64,000 nt of DNA. It comes from Bugula neritina (lineage: Eukaryota; Bryozoa; Gymnolaemata; Cheilostomatida; Bugulidae). The stretch lies in NCBI GenBank assembly GCA_964035545.1, contig OZ037773.1, positions 5,193,251 to 5,257,250 of the forward strand. Reading direction: 5' to 3'. Positions 39,876 through 51,632 of this stretch are shown here, piece by piece. The position numbers were made by a program, and so were the translations under genes. Positions within the stretch are counted from its first letter, which is position 1; each line of letters begins with the position of its first letter. The notes under the pieces were generated by a model, which worked only from the letters and a program-made list of their open reading frames with translations, was not told the origin of the DNA and searched no databases.

Positions 39876-41841
39876 ATAACAAGAATTATCTAAAACTATA
39901 GTTGGCAGCAATTAGTGCGTGTCATAAACAGAACAGAGAATAACTGGCAGCTATAGTATTATATGTATCTGTACATTATATGTGGTCTATATGTTTCCAT
40001 ATTTAACTGCATATATTTGCATGTATTGATTTTTATAATTACTATTTACTAAACATGTAGTCAGTGTTTATATATAAATATTTATTTATACAACCAGCTA
40101 CAGCAGTTTCTATGTAACAAAACGCCTATTATAGCAAACTTATTAGATACGAATTTATAGAAAGTCTCTAAAATATGCATGAAAATAAAAATGATTTATT
40201 ATAATCAAAAGTATTTTGTTATATATACTGCAAAGTCAAATTATTTTGTATGAAGTTTACTCAAGTTGTTTGTTTGCATCATTTTGAAATTTGTTTAAAT
40301 ATTCCTTTAATGAATCTTAAAGATAAAAATATAAAACAGTTATAATGAGTATAATATCTGTAAAACAAACTTTTATATCTTACAACGAAAGGCCATGGAA
40401 TGAATAGGCAAATTGAAAGCAAGAATAATATTAAGATAACATATTTTATTCCAAAATTATTTTCTACTATTGTCATTTTAGCATATGATAAGTGATCCAT
40501 TATTATTGTTTGCAGCTTTAAAAGGCTTACATTCACTAGATAAATCCACATGCATGACATCTTTACAAACAAAATATTGCTTAATTACAGCCATGTTTTA
40601 TTTGAATTGCTTGTACATCCAAATTTTTTTGGCCAAAATTAAACTTTGTTGACACAAAAAGAGCAATCATATCGGAGTTTATAATTAGGCAAATTGAACA
40701 ATAAAATAATGTTGCATTATTTACAGTTTCAACTGAAATCCCTCACAACCAAAAGCTAAATTCAAACATGAAGGTAATCCGGTTTTGCATAAAAATAATG
40801 ATTTCCTGGTGTGCATGAGTAATTTAAAATAAATCACATGATATACTTCAAAATATCAAGCTATAAAATAGCTCTTAACTTTAGGGATTTATAGTTGGTA
40901 TGACAAATATTATAACACAGATGTTTTTATTGGTCATCACTTAGCCAATCAAATAGCAATGTGATTATAAATGAGAATAGTCTTGGAAACTTTGCCAGCA
41001 CTTCCTCATTCCTGTATACCTGGCTGTTTACCCATAATCCTAGATTAAAAGATAGCCTTAATTACAATCGTTTTGCAAATCATGACTAATTATAAAACTA
41101 CACCAAGTTTTATGTTTTAAGCAACATGCGTGAATTTGCTAAAGAGAACGCTTCATTTTAGTACTTGAATGTGTGAATATATAACATCAAAAACATAATG
41201 TTTAAAATTGACGATAACAACCTGATTATTATTATATAACATTATTAAGTAAATTTGCAGAGGAACAACTTGTGCTATAATTTAAAGCTATAGCTTGAAT
41301 AGATATAAAAGAGTGTTATCATTATGTTACTAGAGAGTAATTAAACAATAATTGTATTTTTTATATAGCCTATTTGATTCTGCAGTATATGTATGCATTT
41401 GCCTTAGAAGTATAAACTATGCACACATATAACGTGCCACAGAAGTGATTCAGTCTATATATGTTTACAGAAGCACAAGTCCGTATATGTGGGGCAGATA
41501 ATTCCAATTTTGAGTTTTTTTTATTTACAACTAGTAAAAAGAACAAAACATGCTCATTGGCTGTTGTTTATTAGATCATACAGCAAATTTTTTTCCACGT
41601 ACTATCAACAAGTAATATTAACCCATTTTGCCAAATTTTAAACTTCGTTATTGCTCAATTTGTCGAAAACTATCAAGAAGTATAAAAATAATTTTGTTAT
41701 TTGCCACAATCTGGTTATAATACTTTGGAATTTAATCTGATCTGGCAAAGGAGATGTTTATTTGGCAACTTATGATATTTATTGGTCTATTGCACATGAT
41801 TATTATTATAAGTCATATCACGGCCTGGTACCACACTCCAG
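39876..41841. other. Intergenic between lectin cluster and defensin-like genes
   Basis: The first 150 bp continue the F/G duplication (matches 35278-35430). Beyond that no feature was recognised; the open frame at 40279-40572 has no domain or splice context. Confidence 0.5.
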
Positions 41842-41850
41842 TATATATAG
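41842..41850 (+). promoter_or_regulatory. TATA box of defensin-like gene 1
   Basis: TATATATAG about 260 bp before the start codon. It is followed by a probable non-coding exon whose donor is at 41932 (TTAG/GTAAGG) and whose acceptor is at 42052 (TTTGCAG/GTAGATT). Confidence 0.5.
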
Positions 41851-42100
41851 AAGGCGTAGCATTTCATTACATCTATATATCAATTATTTGATAGAAGAAC
41901 CATTTAACTTACTGCACATGATCAATTCTTAGGTAAGGTATTTATTTTTACTAGCATCAGCTTATAAACATTATCTGTTATATTATGATGACAGATAATA
42001 TGTATTTAATACTGTGAGTGTTTTCACAGCCACTGATATATTGCGTTTGCAGGTAGATTATAGAAGTAGACTGGTTTGAAAATACCTGAAAGAAATCAAT

Positions 42101-42788
42101 ATGAAGTTCGTTTCAATGAGTTTATTCGTTGTCTTTGTGATCTTTAGCATAAGTAAGTACTCTATTAAATTCAGCTTTTGCAATGTGAAATGTGCTAATT
42201 TATAAAAACTCTGTAGGCCTATAAGTCACAACATGGGAACAAATTTGATATGACAAGTCAATCACTTAAGGCACCGTTAAATGTTTCTATTCCATAGTAT
42301 GCTTTGTCATATGATATTAAAAGAAAGATATTTTTTGTATTGTATTACAGGCTACTATAATATATAATTTGTTTTATAGTATTACTTCCATATTAAGTTA
42401 CAATGCTGTAATAATTCTCTTGTTATGTTATTATCATAATATGATAATAATAAATCCTATATTATAGGATTTATTATTTTCATATTATCTTAAACTAATG
42501 TGAATTGTAATATTATATTAAACGATATTATATTGAACTATAAATAGCATGAAAGTTTATTTCATTTTTATTGGACTCGATACAATTATTTTAAACTACT
42601 GTATAGGTTCTAGAGTAGAAGCAGGATGCACAACCAATCAAATCAGAGGTTGTAACTCAATATGCTGGAAACTGTATGAAGATCCAACCATAAAAGGTTC
42701 ATGTGTTTCGGTGCAGGGAAATCAATTCCCATTCTGCTACTGCATTAAAATCTCTACTCTCGGGCTACCAAAAAGAAGTGGGGCATAG
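42101..42788 (+). CDS. Defensin-like secreted six-cysteine peptide 1
   Basis: Join 42101-42152, 42607-42788; 77 residues, one phase-1 coding intron. Residues 1-17 (MKFVSMSLFVVFVIFSI) begin a signal peptide that probably ends near Ala23. Mature part: cysteines at 25, 33, 37, 50, 61, 63. The spacing C-x7-C-x3-C-x12-C-x10-C-x-C matches the cysteine-stabilised alpha-beta fold of invertebrate and plant defensins (CxxxC helix, CxC strand). The C-terminal tail is basic (PKRSG). An upstream non-coding exon is probable (donor 41932, acceptor 42052). Antimicrobial function is inferred from fold and secretion only; other proteins with this fold block ion channels, so the role is open. Paralogue at 46709-47035. 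An intronic inverted repeat lies at 42438-42486. Confidence 0.8.
42438..42486. repeat. Inverted repeat in the intron of defensin-like gene 1
   Basis: 23-bp arms (AATATGATAATAATAAATCC... and its complement) with one mismatch and a 3-nt loop. Confidence 0.75.
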
Positions 42789-43499
42789 AAAACGATCTGT
42801 TTGTTATAAATTCTTTGCCAATTTTGGATTAATTTTACATTATCCTAAACTGTTGTTTAGTTGTCAAAGAAAGCTTTTAAGTGTCTAACCTCAACAGCTC
42901 AATTAATATTGTATAATATCTTTATATGATATATATTATCATATTGTATTCCATTCTATACTATATTAAGTATTATGTTGCTTTTTATATTATTTAAACT
43001 TGTATGGTTATAAATGTTTTCTTTTTCAAATTTTAATGCTATACGTGTCATTATCTATCAAAATTATTTGTGTTTTATCTTTTTACACATACTTGCCACT
43101 TAATTAAAGAGAGAAAATAAATTAACAATTAGAACGATAACAAAAGTTTTTAAGTTTTATATTGAATAAACTAACTCACTTTATGCCATATAGTCTCAAA
43201 AATTTTATCCTAGCAATTCTATATAATAGACTGTTCTGTAAAAAAAGGCATTGTAATATGCAAGATTCGTACAGTATTCGTGTCAATAATTGTGGGGTTG
43301 ATCAAAGTTTAATAAATTAATTGCAGTATCAAAAAAAGCTTTACTTGGGGAAAAATACAGTACATGTTTTTTAAATATCATATCTTCAACAACTTGTAGG
43401 TTGTTGGTTCAGAATTGCTGAAAGGTTGCAAGTTTGAATTGAGTTTTTGATGAGAATTTGCAAACGACAATGACCTGTAAGAATTGATTTCAAATAATT
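42789..43499. other. 3' flank of defensin-like gene 1
   Basis: No feature recognised; AT-rich. Confidence 0.4.
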
Positions 43500-44450
43500 A
43501 CTCACATATGCAAAGTCTAGGCCATAGTTCAATATAGGTCATAGTTCATTATAGGTCATAGTTCAATATAGGCCATAGTTCCTTAAAGGTCATAGTTCAT
43601 TAAAGGTCATAGTTCATTCACGGGCTTTCCATGTACCGATCTCAGATCGATCTCGCTAAGATCGATCTGAGAAATGTGCTCAGATCGATCGTTTTTCCAT
43701 GAGAGTGTCAGATCGATCTCACGAAGTTGCCTCCTCTTAAGTGAAGGATACTTTAAAAGTATAATTTGTTCACCTATTTGAGTGATCAAAGCTACTACTG
43801 TTGAAAACAAGACGGTCGTAGTCTAAAATTTAATCCCAGCTATAAACTATACGCAGCAAAGCTTTCAGTGTATGGTAATTTGGCCAATTTATAATAATTA
43901 TTTTTAATTTTGTAGCTTGACAGCTTATATAAAATTAATGGCTGTCTTGCAGATTATTAATAAACTTACAGGAATGTTAGGCTTGAAATTACAAAGAAAA
44001 TATAGCTAATGAAACTAAGTTTTAATAGTCATTTAAATTCAATTTAAATTCTCCCATTTTTTACCTCCTACTGCATATAATTGAGTTTTCTTAATCATTG
44101 TACTGAAAGTCAAAGTTTTGGCATCTAAAAAGGTGGCTATCATAATTATTTAATACTTTGCTTAGTAATTATCAACAAGTTATCATTTTTATTAGCAGAC
44201 AACATTGTAGCGCGCAGTCTTTTTCTCCTTCTCAGATCGATCTGGCGTCTTTCCATGGTCTTATTGACATGAGATCGATCTGAGTTCGAGCTCTACAGAC
44301 CGACCAGCTCAGATCGACGGAGATCGATCTTTGGCGTCTTTCCATGGATCGATCTCGCTGAGATCGATCTGAGATCGGTACATGGAAAGCCGGTGATTAT
44401 AGGCCATAGTTCATTAAAGGTCATAGTTCATTATAGGTCATAGTTCAAGC
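43500..44450. repeat. 17-bp tandem array ATAGGTCATAGTTCATT, split by a transposon
   Basis: About six units at 43515-43618 and four at 44396-44445, differing at single bases. The unit shares ATAGGTCAT with the arrays in the lectin introns. A 777-bp transposon interrupts it at 43619-44395. Confidence 0.85.
43619..44395. mobile_element. Non-autonomous CACTA-like DNA transposon
   Basis: Terminal inverted repeats of about 36 bp with one mismatch: left begins CACGGGCTTTCCATG, right complement begins CACCGGCTTTCCATG. Flanked by a 3-bp ATT duplication (43616-43618 and 44396-44398). Removing the element and one ATT rebuilds a perfect unit of the host 17-bp array, so the ends are certain. Eight or nine AGATCGATC motifs crowd the two ends (possible transposase-binding sites), and CTTTCCATG recurs internally. 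No transposase frame is present. CAC ends with 3-bp duplications are typical of the CACTA (EnSpm) superfamily. Confidence 0.85.
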
Positions 44451-46186
44451 ATAAAAGGAAATCTATATACAATTAGCCTAGGGCCACACTGTGCGTATTT
44501 TCGCATGCGAAAATTAAAATCACGGGTAGCAAAGGTGTCCACTGTAGGCTTATAAGCAACATATGGCCTGCAGTAAAATTTTGTTTTGTACGACATGCCA
44601 TTTCATATTTAAACATCTTTCATTGTACTTAAATCTTGTACGCAACTTTTAATGACAAGTAATACAGCATTTTAGTTTTTTATTATTGAATAGCATTATG
44701 ACATAATAACGGAATTATACTTCAATACATAAATTTTTAGTATTTCATAGTCTACATGAAACATCTTCGCATCAAATCACAATCTTTATGAGCTGAAATG
44801 TATACTGTGCAAGTTACAATCTTTATGGACTGGTGCATATACTGTGTAAACTACACTGCACTGTCTAATCATGCAACTTAGTCAACAACAACCAGCACTG
44901 AGCCAATACCACGCTCTCCATATTAACACTTAATTATAATTAAAAAAATTCAAAATAAAAGCTGCCATGTTATATTTGTTTTTAAACTGATGATTAGGTG
45001 TGAATAGCTGTAAAAGTTGCTTTACTCTACCACATGTTCCCTACATGCTAGGGTCAAGGAAATGTTAACTATAACTTACAATGTTTACGTGTCATGTGCA
45101 CTTGATTTATAGCAACCTTACCATGTGTATAAGAGGCACGTGTCTATTCATATGGCCTGCAGGGCAGATATATTTGTCTAATTAAATTATTCAAATGTTT
45201 TGAAACTTTTAACTTTCATTAAGAAATTATGGAGAAAAAGATAGCAATATTTAAGTAATCCTGCAACACTCATTTTGAATAGAGTAGCTGATTTCAACTT
45301 GAGTTTGAAAAAGTTGTTATCTAGCAATGTTAATACAACTACTATATTTTTTGCTACACCTTAGCTTATAAGTTCTAAACACGCAACCAGTTTCAAAATC
45401 CTTCTTTTTATTACCAAAGGTGCAGTATAAATTTAATGCATGTATATGCTAGCATAGTTTTTACGGTGACATAACATTTAACACAAAACATAACTTGTAT
45501 ACTTTAATAGGATTCATCACATGCACAAAAAACTAAATAAATTAAATAATACACAACAGAAAATACCACTATGATTACTAATGGCTCAATTTACCAACAG
45601 GAACAACCATAAAAAGCGGTAAAGTATTTGCCAAATGTCACAAACTGTTTCTGATAAAATTATTACATAATTATGACATGCTATCAGTATAATCCTGCTA
45701 ACCGTCATATATAGTGAAGTCATAGGGCTCCACTGATCACAGCACACTTCCACCTATCAGATGACAGTATATTATTCTGTAATTAGTCGTTATATTCAGG
45801 GTTGCTCAATAATTTAAGCTGTTCCTGCTTATGTGTCAACTTTCTAGTCAAACTGGCACAAAGAGTACCTATTTTCATAATATTACGAAAAAATTTCCGT
45901 TATATCCAGGAACGACCTGGCACAAAGTCGAGTATATGTAAAGATAAACTAAAGTGTTTTTCTTGCATATAAATGAGACAACAGGGAACAGGTGGCGGCT
46001 AGTGCAGACTCAGCTAATAGGTTAGTCTGTGTTGAAAACATTTATTTTAAATTAGGTATTTTTTTGTTCTTTATTATCACACAATTTTTATAACATTTTT
46101 ATTACTCTGTATATTATTTTACATTATTTTTTATTATCAATTACCTAATAAAAATAATACTTATAATAATTATAAACTATATAATG
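44451..46186. other. Intergenic, no gene seen
   Basis: AT-rich; nothing recognised on either strand. Confidence 0.45.
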
Positions 46187-46402
46187 TTGCAGTATCCGAG
46201 AAATTTATGTTAACAAATATTTCTCAGATATTACAATATATTGTACACATCCTAGCATTTATAATTATGGACAATATTTATTATAAATATTATAATAAAG
46301 TTTAATGCAGATTATGCAGTAAATATCATCACAATCATAAGATGCGATTTTTCAATTTATATGACTATTATAGGCTTTTGCATTATCTGCATTAAACTTT
46401 AT
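46187..46402. repeat. Foldback sequences upstream of defensin-like gene 2
   Basis: Two inverted repeats: about 46187-46245 (GTATCCGAGAAAT with ATTTCTCAGATAT) and 46295-46402 with 24-bp arms (ATAAAGTTTAATGCAGAT and complement, one mismatch) around a 60-nt loop. The latter ends about 70 bp before the TATA box. Confidence 0.65.
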
Positions 46403-46473
46403 CAAGTGGCTATAAATTATAGCAATTATTATAACGCATCATAAATTGAATAGCTTTGTGGATGTTTAGTTTG

Positions 46474-46482
46474 TATATAAAG
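46474..46482 (+). promoter_or_regulatory. TATA box of defensin-like gene 2
   Basis: TATATAAAG, followed by a probable non-coding exon (donor 46625 ATTG/GTAAGC, acceptor 46670 TTTATAG). The layout parallels gene 1. Confidence 0.5.
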
Positions 46483-46708
46483 TCAAGTATACAATGCACT
46501 GTGTTAATTGACATTATTTATTATTTAATATTTGGTACACACTTATTTATTTAAAATTCAGATATATGTTATGCTAAGCTTATTTAAAGGCAGCATTTCT
46601 GCTTTGAAAGTACATAAATTAATTGGTAAGCTGTTAAAAAATCACATTCTTACCATATTTTGCTTTATAGTAAAATACTGACGGTTCTTAACTACTAGAG
46701 AATTGAAC

Positions 46709-47035
46709 ATGAAGCTGCATGTAGTGGTTCTGTTTGGAGTTTTGATCCTTAGCATTGGTAAGTACGTTAATATATAATATAATATTGACATATAAATATA
46801 ATCAAGATTATATTATATAGTTTAATATTGTATATATAGTACAAGCAATATAATATTATAATAACATTCAGGCTCGAGAACAGAAGCTAGCTGTACTGCA
46901 AGTCAAGTTACCAGTTGCAATTCCTCATGTACTGACCCCAAATACGAGGGACTATGTGTACCCGTCCCAACTCAAAATGATGTGTATTGTTTCTGTGTGC
47001 TTAAACAACCTAAGAAAAGAAATGGATCAAATTAG
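46709..47035 (+). CDS. Defensin-like secreted six-cysteine peptide 2
   Basis: Join 46709-46757, 46872-47035; 70 residues with one phase-1 intron placed as in gene 1. Signal peptide MKLHVVVLFGVLILSIG. Cysteines at 24, 32, 36, 45, 56, 58: C-x7-C-x3-C-x8-C-x10-C-x-C, the same scaffold as gene 1 with four residues fewer in the third loop. Outside the cysteines and the leader the two are strongly diverged, while the KxP..KKR-type basic tail is kept. CS-alpha-beta fold is inferred from cysteine spacing. An antimicrobial role is likely but not shown. Confidence 0.8.
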
Positions 47036-47505
47036 CCTTCACTCCTGTGCATACTTTTTGGTGGGACGAAAAAATTAATTACCAAAAACTGTCCAAGTTT
47101 CACATTTTGTATTTTTCTGTTTATTGAACTGTTGTGTTTTTGTAAAATATAAGTTTACGGGTCTTGAAACTATTGTCTCCTCTCATTGTCAACCATCATT
47201 TAATTCAGGGCCTTGTGCAAATGATTTCATGTAATTATTTATATAATAATAATAATGCAATAATACAATAATACAATATATTCGAAGTAAACAAAAATTT
47301 ATACCTATATATAAAAGCAAAACTACAAGGCGTTTTATATTTTATACTGATACTATTTCAATACAAATTATAATTTATAATTGTTTTAGGAAAAACTCAT
47401 TATTATAACGATTAATGTATCTTGCAGTCAATTCCAAGGTTGGTATATGTCTAAGCTGTAAACAGTACTTGTTTTATAAATTTTATTTACTTTTGCATGT
47501 ATGTT

Positions 47506-47595
47506 ATATTTTCAGCTATATTTCAAGATGTGGGCACAATATATTATCATATGATGATATATTGTGAGCACATCCTGAAACATAGCTGAAAATAT
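47506..47595. repeat. Near-perfect 90-bp palindrome with no spacer
   Basis: Two 45-bp arms (47506-47550, 47551-47595) differ at about five positions; the left arm starts ATATTTTCAGCTATATTTCA. It could fold as one long hairpin RNA or be a recent inverted duplication or small foldback element. Confidence 0.85.
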
Positions 47596-50500
47596 TATAT
47601 TTATATATATACAACATAAAGATATTATATATTATAGTTATTTGTAGTAGCTCTTTGATGAAGGGGGGGGGGGAGAAAATTAAAAACTAAAAGAAGACAA
47701 CTTCCCAAATGTCCCTTGCAGAAAGCAATTGGTTTTAGTACTTATAATAGATATCTGTTGATGATGACCTATATTTTTATGAATGTTTTCTGAATTATTT
47801 TGCATGAATTATAGCTTTTGTAGGATATGGTTATAATCCCAGAATGCAGCTGCATGTGGTTTAGTGGTTAGAGAAGCATAGTAAACACAAGTTCCAATTA
47901 CGAGCAGTAGCGGAGAAATTGAGAGAGCCTAAGTTCTTTGATTGTATTATTATATTTTGGTTTGAGGCGAGGTTGAAATTGCAAGAACATAATTTCTTAA
48001 GCTATATTTCCAATCTAGAACACAGGCTTTTCTCGATTTCTCCATGACTGCACCTACCTCACACATTCAGCAGTTAGTGATGTTAGGCGTTCAGCCATAT
48101 AATTCCTTTTTTTCCACATTAGGGGCAAATCTTCAGCTAGCTGAAAAACCTTACACAGTTAGTTTAAGGTCATTACTTTCCAGATTCAAGCACTGCTTTA
48201 TGTTATATATAAACGGTTTCCAGGGGATAGCTCGAACAGTTTTTGTCTCACATTAACAAATTTTACATGAAAAGATAGCTCTTGCATTCCTCTTTCATAT
48301 ACTTTTTTAATTTTTCAATAAAAATTTTTCTGAGAAAGTTGTTGCATAATAAGTAAAATTTTATACCCTCCATGTTCCACTGCTGTAGCACAGGGGATTC
48401 ATTTTATAAAGTCTAAAAGTTAAACTTGACATTCCTTGATATGTTTTCTCTAATATACTTTCTTTGTTTTTTGAAATTCTGTTTATGCTCTTCACAATTT
48501 GGTAAAAACATACACCATTTTGCAAGTTTCACTGCAATTTTCTAAATTCTTCATATGGTGGTTCTAGCTACGCTCCTGTGACTAATTATAACATTCCTAG
48601 TACGTTTGCCGCTCTGCGCTATCACAATAACATATAGTACCCTCTCGCACAAATTGGCAATCTATTGGATTTCTGCCAAGATAATGTTCCCTGTTTTACA
48701 TTAGCACTTAGCTGAATCATCTCACTATGTTACAATAATATATTGAAAATGCCTCAGCACAACATAATTCTTTGTTTGGCAGAGTTAATTTCAGCTAAAT
48801 CACTTCACTTTGCAGTCTTGTCAGTAAAGGTCTGTCTATAGCACCGCAGGTGTACTTTCAGTTTCTCTAATTCACATATGATTATTTTAAGTACATTGTA
48901 TTCTATAAGATCAATTTAAGGTTTAGTCCAGCGTTCAGTATCTAATTATTATGCATGTATGTTGTCTTACTGTTGAACAAAAGTTAAAAAAAAAACTTTA
49001 CACTTATAGCCATATTTATTATACATGCGGAGGATTTGCATAAATTGACAAAAAAAATTGCAACAAAACAAGGTTGAACCATGACCATCCAACTCGTCGC
49101 TGACGCCTCTAACCTCTGGACCACGCAGTCATCGTTAATGAAACGCGCACTATATGAGTCACTATCATTACATAAATATTTCGCGCGCAAACGGGTTATA
49201 ATTATTAGGCTGTCAATTCATGTTGATAGCAGTCAACTGTTGCAATAGTCTCGGGTTACTAGCAAAGCTAATGGTTTTGAACAAATAACCCAAAAGTTTA
49301 AAAATAAGTAGCTTGCGTATTACTAGCTACAAAAACAGGTCTGAAATAGACTGGTAAAGCAAGCTCTTATTGTAGAGTTTGCAGATGTGCTCTAAAATAA
49401 AACTTAAACTGTATGCTATTACATAAGTATTTGTATGCGAGAGATAAATGGACATTACTGAGTTTCTGGAAAACAACATACTTGAAGTTAACTTTGACAA
49501 TGGTGTGTTATTTTCATCATAGCTAGCCTATAGCATAAATCTCTAATCATATGAATCTTTATGAAGCCCACAGCTTATGTAAGGGTGGCAATGTAATTTG
49601 AAATGAACAATTATGTTGCTGCATTGTGTCTAAGGTATATTAGAGAGCAGAATTTGGTTTTACTAGCCTACCCCAACGGCATTCTACAATGCAGCTTATA
49701 TGCTGGCAGTTGTAATAAGTACTGCCAATAGCAAGGTTACTATCACTGCTAGCTCTGTGCAGTATGTAACCTCTTGAATAATTGCGCCAATTTTAAACTC
49801 TTGGAAGTTGGCCAAGTTATCATATCGCAGCCAGCCACCGGAGACAAAGCATCAGAGCTATTCATATAATATTATACTGACGCACTTGGTAGCAGAGTGG
49901 CTAATCTAATATAGTTCATAGTTCAACACCCTTTACTTTGGGAATACAGCCTCTTTTTTTAGGTTTACCTTACAAAGCATGAAAATATCTAAACTGATAT
50001 TCTGATAATTTAGAGGTACATTTTGAAAACTAGGTTAATTGCACTTGTTTGCACAACAACAATAATAAAATAGATATTATGCAGTATAATAAAAACACAC
50101 ATAATACTATATAATATATTATAATGATAATAATATAATATTATAAGTACCATTACTGCATTTTATAAATCACATGGTTGCCAAAAAAATGTATCACAAA
50201 TTTTGTAATTATACATCAAAAATAGAACTAGCTAGGCAGCAGGTTAGAATAGAGTAAATTTTTAAAACATGAAATCATGATTTGACTATTGTTTTATTTA
50301 GGCCAACCAACCTAGGAATACAAGATTGGGTTTTAGCTGACAGTTTATAACATTTAGCTTTTGAGCCAGCAGCACTGGCACTTGTGAAGTATAGGCGAAG
50401 TTAGTGAAGCGAGACTAACAAGCACTCAAATACAAGGCATATTGAGACACAATAACAAGTCAGGAGCGTATAAATTGAAAAGAATGTGGAAGGGGGACTA

Positions 50501-51508
50501 TGTTTTTCAACAAGCTATAACTTAAACATGAATTGGCTTTTGAAAAAAATAAAAAAGTATATTGGAGAACATAAATTTCTTTATCTTTTCATATTTTTTT
50601 TGTTCCTGTGACATTCAACCTGTTCGAGCTATCAGTGGAACATTGTTCATATAGAACATAAAGCACCTGGCAAAGAGCCAGAAAATGAAAAGTATGACCT
50701 TAAACCAACTGTGTAGGCTATATTATCAAGGGTTTTACAAAAGTTGAGACTTTAGAAAAAACTCCGAAAAAATTAGTTATGTCAACAAAGCAGCTGGATA
50801 ACTTGTTTCTTCAATTATATTGATAGGTTTGAGTGGTGTGCATGTTAACTTATAATAGAGGTGCAGGTACTGATGTAAACACTAAATGGTGAAATCACTA
50901 AACCATAGCACAACAATATAAAAAACAAATGCTGCACCCGCAATGTTGAAATTGTTTTATTTATATTTATACATGCAGGTTTACAAATATAATAATAGTG
51001 TGCAATTATAGGAGTATCATTCAATTGCATGTGCAGCATAAGGGAAAATTTGTTAGTGTGATATAATTCAACAAAACTTGTGCAGCTTGTCTTAAAACTA
51101 TAAAACTATTTTATAACTGAACTATTCTTAATTTCTTTCCATCAAAATGAATCAAAAGAATCATGCACCATAAACAAGCTTAGTATCTGAGCTTTACATT
51201 ATATTACCCAGAAATAGCATCAATGGACAATCACATAAAATTTGCATAAAATGTAGTGTGGTTTGGTTTTCAGTTTTGTGCTATTCTACTCAACTTGACA
51301 GAATAAAGTTCCATTGTTATCTACCGATCTGATATGTATCCATGTTTTAGCTGGCACAAATTTTACAAATCATGTAGGACGGTGCCGAAAACAGTATTTA
51401 TGGTAGTTGTTTTCCCAAAACAAAGAAATATTTATCATTGATCTCTTTTTTAATAACAAAGTCATATTAATGCCACAAAGTTTATTTTCATAGAGAGGCT
51501 TAGCACAT
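47596..51508. other. Intergenic between defensin-like gene 2 and antizyme
   Basis: No gene recognised. Contains a poly-G run near 47664-47673 and possible decayed SINE heads near 47850-47890 and, on the minus strand, 49060-49135 (each a tRNA-like GTGGT..TAG..GG or its complement without the SINE body). Confidence 0.45.
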
Positions 51509-51514
51509 CACGTG
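51509..51514. promoter_or_regulatory. CACGTG E-box upstream of antizyme
   Basis: Single palindromic E-box about 120 bp before the antizyme start codon. Polyamine genes such as ODC are E-box/Myc targets in other animals; relevance here is inference. Confidence 0.3.
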
Positions 51515-51632
51515 AACGTAATCGTCACAATAACAAATTTGCAACAATCGACATTCATTTTCAGTGCCGTTATTCGAGTAATCGCAAGTTTCTCTCTGAC
51601 GCTAGCCAGAAATAACTAACCAGTTGTTGAAA

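Noticed and set aside
39345-39901. Long cysteine-rich frames of 131-182 codons
   Set aside because: Artefact of the (CTGT)n/(CCGT)n array; overlapping frames on both strands are equally open.
43607-43810. 67-codon minus frame at the transposon's left end
   Set aside because: It runs across the inverted repeat and insertion boundary and has no transposase similarity.
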